DNA of 64,000 nt from Desulfosalsimonas propionicica (GTDB lineage Bacteria > Desulfobacterota > Desulfobacteria > Desulfobacterales > Desulfosalsimonadaceae): assembly GCF_013761005.1 (NCBI RefSeq), contig NZ_JACDUS010000003.1:124001-188000 (forward strand), written 5' to 3'. This document shows, piece after piece, positions 18,555 through 26,493 of the stretch. Positions within the stretch are counted from its first letter, which is position 1. The number at the start of each line of letters is the position of its first letter. The position numbers and the translations under genes are program-made. The notes under the pieces are model-generated. The model saw only the letters and a program-made list of their open reading frames with translations, made no database searches and was not told the origin of the DNA.

Positions 18555-18830
18555 ATGAGAATTTTTGAACTGTTGAACAATATCCATGTGTTTATTTATT
18601 TGTTTCCGGCCCTGGGATTTATTCTGCTGCTGGGCCTGGCCCTGGGATATTCGCATCTTCGGTCCGGAAATGATCAAAAGCGCATGCAGGAAATCGTGCA
18701 TTCCTATCCCGAGGGGATTGAAAGCCGAAATGCGCCATTTCCCCTGGCCATGACCTTTATCATTGCCGGCACCGTGGTGTGGGCGTTTTTTTATATTCTG
18801 TTTATTGGAATGTTTCAGGTGGTGATCTAG
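18555..18830 (+). CDS. Small membrane protein resembling the N-terminal part of CcoP
   Basis: A 91-residue protein with two helices (about residues 12-34 and 65-88). The link YPEGIESRNAPFPLAMTF resembles the FixP/CcoP N-terminal motif (GIEEYNNPLP), in which a conserved amphipathic turn precedes a membrane helix. No haem site is present. With the CcoO/P-like fusion upstream, it looks as if the CcoP membrane anchor is encoded separately from its haem domain. The similarity is short, so this remains tentative. Confidence 0.55.
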   Translation: MRIFELLNNIHVFIYLFPALGFILLLGLALGYSHLRSGNDQKRMQEIVHSYPEGIESRNAPFPLAMTFIIAGTVVWAFFYILFIGMFQVVI

Positions 18831-18832
18831 AG

Positions 18833-19060
18833 ATGAAAGAAAACAGCAAACATGAAAGTGTGCTGCGTTCCTGGGTGATTATCAGCCTTTTGCTGGTGCT
18901 GATTCTGGCAAAGGGGTTTTTTGCCTTTGCAGTGGTGGGCGATCTGGGCCAGCCCGGGTGGGACTACGGCACGGTAAAAGACGTTCCGGCCTCTTCGCCT
19001 TTTGGCGAGTATGAACTGCTGCCCAATCCGCAGCATATCCGGGGAGCTGACGGGAAATGA
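18833..19060 (+). CDS. Single-helix membrane protein in oxidase operon, function unknown
   Basis: 75 residues from the ATG at 18833, two bases after the previous stop. One membrane helix (about residues 14-36) is followed by a 38-residue external tail, GQPGWDYGTVKDVPASSPFG, rich in aromatics and prolines. I do not recognise a family. Its position between the CcoP-like fragment and ActE-like cytochrome, and the 4-bp overlap with the latter, suggest an accessory oxidase subunit. Confidence 0.6.
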   Translation: MKENSKHESVLRSWVIISLLLVLILAKGFFAFAVVGDLGQPGWDYGTVKDVPASSPFGEYELLPNPQHIRGADGK

Positions 19061-19572
19061 TCAAGCGGATCGCGGTACTGGGGGTTTTGGGTGTGGTGCT
19101 GGCTGTGGGCGTTTACGCTGTGATCACGGTTTATGACAATCTCATGTCCGCCGGCCGCATGTGGGAGACCCCGGCCATCAAGCCCCAGGAACGACCCATG
19201 GACACCATGACCAAAGGCGTGGTGCCGTTTTCCGGCGGTGAGGCCCAGCTGCGGGCAACCCCGGCAGAAGAACTCAGCTCTCCCTGGCCGCAGGCCGATG
19301 CGGATATCATCGCCCGGGGTAAAACGGTTTACGCGCGTTTCTGCGTTCACTGCCACGGAAAAAATTATGACGGCATGGCAACCGTGGGCCAGAGTTTTTC
19401 GCCCCTGCCCACGGACCTGACATCCAGTGCAGTGCAGTCCATGCATGAAGGGCAGATGTTTCATTCCATCAGCTATGGCACCCCAAACGGCCGCCAGCCG
19501 CCCCTGCACGCTTCCATCACCCCGGAGGACCGCTGGCGGGTGATCGCCTTTGTCAAACACCTTGGGAAATAA
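19057..19572 (+). CDS. actE: Monohaem cytochrome c, ActE-like
   Basis: A 171-residue cytochrome anchored by one N-terminal helix. GRMWETPAIKPQERPM and KGVVPFSGGE resemble the conserved ActE N-terminal region, followed by a single haem site CVHCH. The usual distal ligand motif MPxY near the C-terminus is replaced by QPPLHASI, so the sixth haem ligand is not obvious. It probably moves electrons from alternative complex III to the oxidase. In other genomes actE lies between actD and actF; here it ends the oxidase block. Confidence 0.75.
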   Translation: MIKRIAVLGVLGVVLAVGVYAVITVYDNLMSAGRMWETPAIKPQERPMDTMTKGVVPFSGGEAQLRATPAEELSSPWPQADADIIARGKTVYARFCVHCHGKNYDGMATVGQSFSPLPTDLTSSAVQSMHEGQMFHSISYGTPNGRQPPLHASITPEDRWRVIAFVKHLGK

Positions 19573-19638
19573 ACAAAGCCAAAGCCTTGGATACAGAGGT
19601 GCAGCCAGTGGTTTTCGTATGAGGCAGGGACGGGGGGC

Positions 19639-20107
19639 GGTTTGTTTGTCTGCGGCGGGGTTCCGGCGATCGTCCCGGGGCTTTGGCTGGAATTTTAAAA
19701 ACTCGGGCGGATCGCCCTCAGACAGTTTAAAATTCCGGGCGCCAAAGCCCCGGGACGATCTTATGCCGAAACCGCGCCAATGCAGCCAAACAAACCACCC
19801 CCGCCCCGCCTCATGGCCAGGGCTCTGGAAATATTTGCCAGCAATTGTTTTCGAATACCGGTGTGAGGTCGGTCCGGAAGGGTGTTGCCAATGTGTTTTA
19901 CAGTGTTATCGGATTTGGGAACGGTCCCCAAGGAAGCCCGAAGGGTGGGGGCGTGTTTTTGAAGCGACATTGAGAATTTTTGCGGGAAAATTTCAAATTT
20001 TTTGAGGACGACAGGCCGAGTTTTTAAAATTTCACAAAGGCGTTGGCTGAATCCGCAAAAAGGCTCAGGAGCGAAAAAACCCGCCCCCGGCCTTCGGGCT
20101 TTCTTCC
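19639..20107 (+). repeat. Family-A double-hairpin repeat, copy A1
   Basis: Two long hairpins. The first (19639-19796, 158 bp) begins GGTTTGTTTGTCTGCGGC and ends with the imperfect complement. The second (about 19930-20107) begins AAGGAAGCCCG and ends CGGGCTTTCTTCC. Outside the first hairpin, ATGAGGC pairs with GCCTCAT. The copy fills the 644-bp gap between actE and the copper ATPase. Short open frames inside it have no recognisable product. Confidence 0.85.
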
Positions 20108-20216
20108 TCCAAGTTTCCCCGCTCCGGGGGATGCTCGCGGCCAACCGTCTGTTATCCTTGATGTCCCTGCAGTCGGGACATGCGCAGATAGCGGTTTGTT
20201 TTTTTAACTCTATTTC

Positions 20217-22742
20217 ATGTCTGGAAAGCTTGCGCGGGAAATGAAGCAAACATGTGATTTATGCGGTCTGGAGATACGGCAGACAGCCGTGGAAGACGAG
20301 ATGGACGGGCGCAGGCTGGTGTTTTGCTGCAAGGGCTGCAGGCAGGTATATTCCATGATCATGGAGGCCTCTGGGGCCACGGATCCGGCTGCATTCCGGG
20401 AAACCGAGATTTTTCAGCGGTGTGTGGACGCCGGGATCATTCCGGCATCCCAGCAGGATTTGGAACAGCGGGAGGGCGGTCAAAAGGCCGGCGCGGCCGC
20501 ACCGGAAACGGATGCGGCAGAAAAAGAGGCTCCTGAGAATCCCGGGGGTTCAGCAGAGCGGTGCCTGACCCTGGATCTGGATTTGCACGGCATGTGGTGT
20601 CCGGCATGTGCCTGGGTGATCGAGGAATCCCTCAGGCAGCAGCCCGGGGTTTTCAGCGCGGACTGCCGGTTTGTGACAGACCGGGCAAAGGTGGTCTATG
20701 ACCCGGTGAAAAACGCCCCTCACACAATTTTCAAGACCATTGCCAAACTCGGCTACCAGGCCGCCCCGGCCGGGGAGGGAACCGGCGGGGCAACGGCGGG
20801 CGCGTATCTGCGGCTGGGAGTCTGCGCCTTTTTGACCATGAACGTGATGATGCTCTCCTTTGCCCTGTATTCCGGGTTTTTCACCGAACTTTCCACGGCT
20901 GGCACCGCATACATTTCCTGGCCGATTCTGGTGATGGCCGCCATTGTTTTTGTTTACGGCGGCGCCCCCATTCACCAAAAGGCGTTTTCCGGGGTAACGG
21001 CCGGTGCCCCGGGCATGGAAGCCTTAATTTCTCTGGGGGCGGGTGCGGCTTTTTTCTACAGCCTTTATCATTTTTATCACAACAGCATTCATCTTTATTT
21101 TGATACCGCATCCATGCTCATCACTTTGGTACTTGGCGGAAAGGCCGCCGAGCAGTGGGTTAAAGACAAAATCCAGGCCCGGATTTCCGGGGTGTTTGAC
21201 CTGCTGCCCAAAAAGGTCCGGATCTGCACCGATGACAGCCCGGGCGGGCGGTTTGTGGATGCCCGGATGCTTGGCAAAGGCGATGTCTTCCGGGTTCTGG
21301 AAAATGATGTCGTGGCAGCAGACGGCGTGGTGGTATCCGGGCAGGGCCGGGCAGATGAAAGTACCCTCACAGGCGAGGCCCGGCCGGTGGTCAAAAATGC
21401 GGGTGATCCGGTCAGCAGCGGCACCCGGCTGATTTCCGGGGATCTGCGGGTTCGGGCAACAGCCGTGGAAGAGGCGTCCACAGCCGGCCAGCTGATTTCC
21501 GTCATGGAAGATGCCCTGGAAAAAAAGACCGGGGTGGAGGATGCATCAGAGCGGGTTCTTCGGTATTTTGTGCCCGCCGTGGTGCTGCTGGCGGTATTGA
21601 CCGGTGCGGCCTGGTTTGCCGCGGGCCTGGATTTTCGCGAGTCGCTGATCCGGGCGGTGACCGTGCTGGTGATCTCCTGTCCGTGCGCCCTGGGCGTGGC
21701 CATTCCACTGGCCCGGGTGGCCGGTATTTCCCTGGCCGCGCAAAGGGGCATTCTCATCCATGATTTTACCGCATTTGAACGCATTGGCCGGGTCAATGCC
21801 GTGGTGTTTGACAAAACCGGCACCCTGACGGCCGGCAACTGGAAGCTGGCAGAGGTTTATCCCCTCGGCGGCTGGGATGCAGACACACTTCTTGGCATTG
21901 CCGCCGGCCTGGAGGCCGGCTCCGGGCATCGGGTGGCCGGAGCCGTACTGGATGCGGCAGAAAAACAGAAAATCCCACCCGCACGTGTCTCGGATGTGGC
22001 AGAAGAGGAAAACGGGATTTGCGGCCGCATGGACCGGAAATGGGTCCGGATGGGCTCGGAGACGTTTTTGGGCCGGGAAATCGAAGGTGCGGACAGATCC
22101 CCCGGCATCCCGGAGTTGACGCAGACCCGGTATTTGTCTTATGTGTATATGTCTGTGGACGGCATTGCCGCAGGCATTTTTTGCTTCGGGGATCTGCCCG
22201 GGCAGTCGGCTTCCGGACTGGTCCGGGCCTTAAAAGACCAGGGCATGCAGGTGGCGCTGGTTTCCGGAGACAGCACGCAGACCGCTAAAGCCGTGGGCCG
22301 GGCCCTGGGAATTGACGAAAGCCGGGGTGATATGACCCCGGCGGATAAGGCCGATTTTGTAACGGATTTGAAAACCCGGGGATATTTTGCCGCCATGGCG
22401 GGCGACGGGATCAACGATGCTCCGGCCCTGGCTGCTGCGGATCTGGGAATTGCGGTGCACAGCGGAAACAACATCGGCCGCCGGGCATCGGATGTAACGC
22501 TGATGGGAAGCGATCCCGCGCGGATGATGGATTTTCAGGCACTTGCCAGGCGGGTGACGGCAACCGTGCGGCAGAATCTCTGGTTTACTTTTGTCTATAA
22601 TGCCGTGGCCATACCAGTGGCCATGAGCGGGCTGTTAAACCCCCTTGTGGCCGTGGCCGCCATGATGGCCAGCAGCCTGAGTGTCACCGGCAACACCCTG
22701 GTGCTTATTTCCAGGGAAAAAACAGCAGACAGGATAACATGA
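20217..22742 (+). CDS. ccoI: Copper-translocating P1B-type ATPase, CcoI/FixI-like
   Basis: An 841-residue P-type ATPase. The N-terminus has a cysteine-rich metal-binding domain (CDLCGLEI...FCCKGCRQVY, PF12156-type), then a heavy-metal domain with WCPACAW (about residue 126). The core motifs are present: TGEA, SCPCALG (about residue 488, ion site), DKTGTLT (about residue 532, phosphorylated Asp) and GDGINDAPA (about residue 729). This layout is typical of CcoI, which delivers copper for cbb3 maturation, and fits the upstream oxidase genes. An ATG at 20241 is an alternative start. The stop overlaps the next gene (ATGA). Confidence 0.88.
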   Translation: MSGKLAREMKQTCDLCGLEIRQTAVEDEMDGRRLVFCCKGCRQVYSMIMEASGATDPAAFRETEIFQRCVDAGIIPASQQDLEQREGGQKAGAAAPETDAAEKEAPENPGGSAERCLTLDLDLHGMWCPACAWVIEESLRQQPGVFSADCRFVTDRAKVVYDPVKNAPHTIFKTIAKLGYQAAPAGEGTGGATAGAYLRLGVCAFLTMNVMMLSFALYSGFFTELSTAGTAYISWPILVMAAIVFVYGGAPIHQKAFSGVTAGAPGMEALISLGAGAAFFYSLYHFYHNSIHLYFDTASMLITLVLGGKAAEQWVKDKIQARISGVFDLLPKKVRICTDDSPGGRFVDARMLGKGDVFRVLENDVVAADGVVVSGQGRADESTLTGEARPVVKNAGDPVSSGTRLISGDLRVRATAVEEASTAGQLISVMEDALEKKTGVEDASERVLRYFVPAVVLLAVLTGAAWFAAGLDFRESLIRAVTVLVISCPCALGVAIPLARVAGISLAAQRGILIHDFTAFERIGRVNAVVFDKTGTLTAGNWKLAEVYPLGGWDADTLLGIAAGLEAGSGHRVAGAVLDAAEKQKIPPARVSDVAEEENGICGRMDRKWVRMGSETFLGREIEGADRSPGIPELTQTRYLSYVYMSVDGIAAGIFCFGDLPGQSASGLVRALKDQGMQVALVSGDSTQTAKAVGRALGIDESRGDMTPADKADFVTDLKTRGYFAAMAGDGINDAPALAAADLGIAVHSGNNIGRRASDVTLMGSDPARMMDFQALARRVTATVRQNLWFTFVYNAVAIPVAMSGLLNPLVAVAAMMASSLSVTGNTLVLISREKTADRIT

Positions 22743-23890
22743 CAAATACCGAAAAATCCAAAAAAGGCGTACTCCTGCTGGCCGCAGGCATCAAGGGCGC
22801 CATCGGCTCAACCGTGGCTGCATCTGCGGCCATCATGCAAAACCAGCCTGAAAACGTGCTGCCGTATCTGACAACAGGGGAAAAATTTCCCTTTCTGGGC
22901 AAAGCCGGGCAAATGACCGTGGCCGGATGGGACACGGATCCGGTTTCTTTTGACAGGGCCCTTGATTGCTGCGGGGTTTTGGAAAAAAGCCTCTGGGAGC
23001 CGTGCATACCGGAATTAAACAAAATTGATGTCCGGCCGGCACCGGATGCGGGCATGGGTGTAAAGGAGCAGGTGGCCCAGGTCAAAGCCGACATGGCCGC
23101 TTTCCGGAACCAGCAGCCCGGCCTGGTGCCGGTTTTTGCCAATCTTTTGCCCGCAGGCGTCTGCCATGAGCTGCACGGATTTTCAACCCTTGAGCAGTTG
23201 TATCAAGCCGCCGCCCGGGTGCCGGCCGATATCGTGTATGCGGCCGCTGCCGTGGAATCGGGCATTGCAGTGGTCAATTTCACGCCCAATGACCTGGAAA
23301 TCCCGGCGCTTGTCAGCGCGGCGGAAGCCGCCGGGGTGCCCCTGGCCGGAAAAGACGGCAAGACCGGTCAGACCTATTTCAAGGTGGTGCTGGCCTCATC
23401 GCTTCTGGCCCGCCGCCTGCATGTCAATGGCTGGTACAGCTTAAATATCCTGGGCAACGCGGACGGGGAAAATCTCATGGACCCGCAGTACGCGGCCTGC
23501 AAGCTTGACAACAAGACCGGGGTGCTCGAAGAGGTGCTCGGATACGCGCCAGGCGAAAAACGCCACAACAGGTCCGCCCACAAGGTGCACATCGACTATT
23601 ATCCCCCCCGGGGCGATGCCAAGGAGGCCTGGGACGTGATCGATTTTGAAGGGATTTTCGGCTTGCCCATGAGCATGCGGATCAACCTTCAGGGCCGGGA
23701 CTCGATTCTGGCCGCGCCCATGGTCATGGATCTGGCCCGGTGGATGGCGGCCCTGACCCTGGCCGGGCGCTCCGGCCCGGTGCCGGAACTGGCATTTTTC
23801 TTTAAAAAGCCCGTGGGACCAGACGGGCCGGTAGGCTTTGAAAAGCAGATGGCGGCTTTGGAGAAACTGGAAAAGGAGATCTGCCCGTGA
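22739..23890 (+). CDS. Myo-inositol-1-phosphate synthase family protein
   Basis: A 383-residue NAD-dependent enzyme expected to convert glucose-6-phosphate to inositol-3-phosphate. Family marks are the Rossmann start (LLLAAGIKGAIGSTVA), the catalytic stretch GKDGKTGQTYFK, LNILGNADGENL, and KVHIDYYPPRGD. Its ATG overlaps the ccoI stop and its stop overlaps the next start, so it is coupled to both neighbours. Inositol made here could enter phospholipids or compatible solutes; no CDP-alcohol transferase is next to it. Confidence 0.85.
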   Translation: MTNTEKSKKGVLLLAAGIKGAIGSTVAASAAIMQNQPENVLPYLTTGEKFPFLGKAGQMTVAGWDTDPVSFDRALDCCGVLEKSLWEPCIPELNKIDVRPAPDAGMGVKEQVAQVKADMAAFRNQQPGLVPVFANLLPAGVCHELHGFSTLEQLYQAAARVPADIVYAAAAVESGIAVVNFTPNDLEIPALVSAAEAAGVPLAGKDGKTGQTYFKVVLASSLLARRLHVNGWYSLNILGNADGENLMDPQYAACKLDNKTGVLEEVLGYAPGEKRHNRSAHKVHIDYYPPRGDAKEAWDVIDFEGIFGLPMSMRINLQGRDSILAAPMVMDLARWMAALTLAGRSGPVPELAFFFKKPVGPDGPVGFEKQMAALEKLEKEICP

Positions 23891-24732
23891 TACTCGGCTA
23901 CAGCACCAACGCGTTTACACGCTACAGTCTGGATGAATCCATACAGAAAATCGCCGACCTGGGATTTTTCGGCGTGGAGATCATGTGTGACCGGCCGCAC
24001 CTCTATCCCCCGGATTATGATCAGGCCCGGCTGGCCCGCCTCAAGTCCCTGCTCAATGAGCACAACCTGTCTGTCACCAACTTAAACAGCTTTACCCTGT
24101 TTGCCGTGGGCGACACCTATCTGCCATCCTGGATCGAGCAGGATCCGGAAAGGCGGCAGATGCGCATTGATCACACCCTTGACTGCCTGCGGATCGCTTC
24201 GTTTCTCGGGGCCAAAAACATCTCCGTGCCCCCGGGCGGACCGCTTGACGGGGCATTGCGCAATGAATCCATGATGCTGTTTCACAAAGGAATCGCGGAA
24301 GTCCTCCCCCTGGCAGAGGAACTCAACATCCGGGTGCTGGTGGAGCCGGAACCGGATCTGATGATTGAGCGCACATCCGAGTTTCTTGATTTTATCCGGC
24401 GCATTGATTCCCCCATGGCAGGGATCAATTTTGACATCGGCCATTTTTTCTGTGCCGGCGAAAATCCGGCTGCTGCGTTTGAAACCCTGTTTGAATGGGT
24501 GGGGCACGTGCATATTGAAGACATCGGCAACAGTCGGATTCACCAGCATCTTGCGGCCGGAGACGGGGCCATTGATTTTGCCGAAGTGTTTGCGGTCATG
24601 AAAAAGCTTGGCTATGAGGGCGATATTTCCCTGGAGCTGTACCCTTATATCAATGCCCCGGAAATTGCCGGCAGAAAAAGCCTGGAGCATCTGCGGCCCT
24701 TGTTTGCCGAAGCCGGGATCAATATCGCGTGA
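23887..24732 (+). CDS. Sugar phosphate isomerase/epimerase-like TIM barrel
   Basis: A 281-residue xylose-isomerase-like (AP endonuclease 2 family) protein with a GTG start inside the previous stop. The metal-site pattern is visible: VEPEPDLMIE, NFDIGHFFCAGE, HVHIEDIGN and SLELYPYIN supply the Glu, Asp and His ligands of the family. Coupling to the inositol-phosphate synthase suggests it acts on an inositol or sugar derivative. The exact substrate cannot be deduced. Confidence 0.8.
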   Translation: MILGYSTNAFTRYSLDESIQKIADLGFFGVEIMCDRPHLYPPDYDQARLARLKSLLNEHNLSVTNLNSFTLFAVGDTYLPSWIEQDPERRQMRIDHTLDCLRIASFLGAKNISVPPGGPLDGALRNESMMLFHKGIAEVLPLAEELNIRVLVEPEPDLMIERTSEFLDFIRRIDSPMAGINFDIGHFFCAGENPAAAFETLFEWVGHVHIEDIGNSRIHQHLAAGDGAIDFAEVFAVMKKLGYEGDISLELYPYINAPEIAGRKSLEHLRPLFAEAGINIA

Positions 24733-25023
24733 TGCCCCCCCCAGCGGTGCGCCTGCTGTCAAATTTGATGACATCCGCCCCCCTTTTTTTATTTTCATAA
24801 ATATTGTTGAAAATATGTCGGCCTGCCGTTAAACTTTGTTAAAACAGATAATCGCTGTTCAAGCCCTCAAAATATCCGGCCGGATCCACAGTACGCCTGT
24901 TTTCAGATAAACCCGCTTTATATGAAAGGAGGTGATGTCCGATTTTCCCGTTTAGATGCAGAATAAAGAAACATGTGCGGATTCCGCCATGATTTTCAAC
25001 TTTCAATCAGAGGGGGGAAGACG
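24733..25023. other. Leader region of the first porin gene
   Basis: This 291-bp stretch holds no gene apart from a six-codon frame (24935-24955, MSDFPV) directly behind the strong Shine-Dalgarno element at 24923-24937. I saw no clear promoter hexamers. The true porin ribosome site is AGGGGGGAAG just before 25024. Confidence 0.5.
24923..24937 (+). promoter_or_regulatory. Extended anti-16S element in porin leader (STAB-SD-like)
   Basis: TGAAAGGAGGTGATG matches the complement of the 16S rRNA 3' end over about 12 bases and lies 87-101 nt before the porin ATG. The same 15 bases occur before the second porin at 38811-38825. GAAAGGAGG-type sites far upstream of a gene are known to stabilise mRNA in Bacillus (STAB-SD); that role here is inferred. 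Confidence 0.55.
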
Positions 25024-26397
25024 ATGAAAAAGTTTATTGCTGTTCTGGCTGCAGTATTTGTTGCAGGATTGTGCACACAGGCTGGCGCCGCGGAAATCGA
25101 ATTTCACGGTGACTTAAACAACCGGTTTAACTTATATACCAATCAGGCAAACATGTATGATGGTGTTGAGGGGGTTGCGTCAAACTGGGATGTAGAGCCC
25201 GAGGATCGGGCAATCCAGGAAGACGGGGTGGACGAGCTCTGGGGGGATATCAAGTACCGCCTCTGGGCCACTGCAGCCACCAACGACGGGGCTGTTAAGG
25301 GGACATATGCAATTGAACTCGGCGCAATGCGCTACGGCGACGGTGATGATGGCGGCGATTTTTCAGGCGACGATGTCAACATCGAGACCCGCTGGGCATA
25401 CACTGATTTTGCCGTTCCCAACACGGACGGAAGGGTATTCATCGGCCTGCAGCCCTTTGCGGTCAACAGTTATGTGTGGAAAGAAACCGCAATGGGGGTT
25501 CAGTACAAGGGCAAGGCAAACGCGTTCGATTATAAGCTTGCCTGGATGCGGGGCAGGGAATTTTTTAATGGCGACGATGATGATGATCTTCTCGAAGATG
25601 TTGACAGCTTCGTTGTCAGGGGAGATTTTTCACCTGCACAAGATGTTGAATCAGGTGTTTTCGTTTTGTATCAGCGGTCTGATTCCCTTGTAAGCGGAAC
25701 CGATTCAGATCTCAGCAGCAGCTATCCGGGTTCCAATTATCTCGTAAAACAGTTCGCCGAAAGCGACTTTGACATGTACACCCTGGGCACTGACGGCTCA
25801 TTTAACACCCCCACAGACTTTGGGAATTTTTTTATGAACTGGGACCTGATGTACCAGGGCGGGGAAATCAAAAATGATATCAGCGAGGATGCGGATATCA
25901 GCGCTTTTTTCGTGCATGCGGACGCCGGGGTCAACATTGATCGGCTGAAGCTGACCTACACCGGCTGGTATGCCTCAGGAGACGACAATCGTGAAGACGG
26001 CGACCGGGACAACTTCACCGCAACTGATGTGGACACCTTTGACAGCATCATATTCTTCGAGGGCGGATACACGGATGACAACTACTTTACCGAAGCCCCC
26101 TACATCCTGGACAAAGGCATGATTTTCAACAGGCTTGGGGCGGATTACAAGATGACGGACAAAACAACCATCGGCGGCGCACTTATCTATGCCATGACAG
26201 CAAAGGATCTGCCAAACGGAGAAGACAAGCTGGGCCTGGAAATCGATGCCTACATTTCCCACAAGCTTTATTCCAACCTTGAAGTGGCCTTAAATGCGGG
26301 CTATCTTTTCGCAGACGATGCAATGGGCTATTTCAGCGACACAGGCGAGGAAGAAGACGTATTCCGCACCACCGCGCGCGTGCGCTATGGTTTTTAA
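25024..26397 (+). CDS. Outer-membrane porin-like beta-barrel protein
   Basis: 457 residues starting MKKFIAVLAAVFVAG with a Sec signal peptide cleaved near AGA-AEIEF. The mature part is rich in alternating aromatic and polar strands, acidic loops (DGDDGGDFSGDD, NGDDDDDLLED) and ends RVRYGF, the terminal aromatic typical of barrels inserted by BamA. The start is chosen for the signal peptide and the AGGGGGGAAG site. It likely forms a general or anion-excluding pore; the specific solute is unknown. A terminator follows, then an exported protein. Confidence 0.8.
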   Translation: MKKFIAVLAAVFVAGLCTQAGAAEIEFHGDLNNRFNLYTNQANMYDGVEGVASNWDVEPEDRAIQEDGVDELWGDIKYRLWATAATNDGAVKGTYAIELGAMRYGDGDDGGDFSGDDVNIETRWAYTDFAVPNTDGRVFIGLQPFAVNSYVWKETAMGVQYKGKANAFDYKLAWMRGREFFNGDDDDDLLEDVDSFVVRGDFSPAQDVESGVFVLYQRSDSLVSGTDSDLSSSYPGSNYLVKQFAESDFDMYTLGTDGSFNTPTDFGNFFMNWDLMYQGGEIKNDISEDADISAFFVHADAGVNIDRLKLTYTGWYASGDDNREDGDRDNFTATDVDTFDSIIFFEGGYTDDNYFTEAPYILDKGMIFNRLGADYKMTDKTTIGGALIYAMTAKDLPNGEDKLGLEIDAYISHKLYSNLEVALNAGYLFADDAMGYFSDTGEEEDVFRTTARVRYGF

Positions 26398-26418
26398 AAA
26401 CCGGAGCACCATCTGACA

Positions 26419-26449
26419 AGAAGGCCCGGCAGCAGCCGGGCCTTCTTTC
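26419..26449 (+). terminator. Rho-independent terminator after first porin
   Basis: AGAAGGCCCGGC-AGCA-GCCGGGCCTTCT forms a near-perfect 12-bp stem followed by a T-rich run, 22 bp after the porin stop. Confidence 0.85.
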
Positions 26450-26493
26450 TCACCCGAAAGAACTGGAACCTCAATCTAGGTGGAAATAAAATT

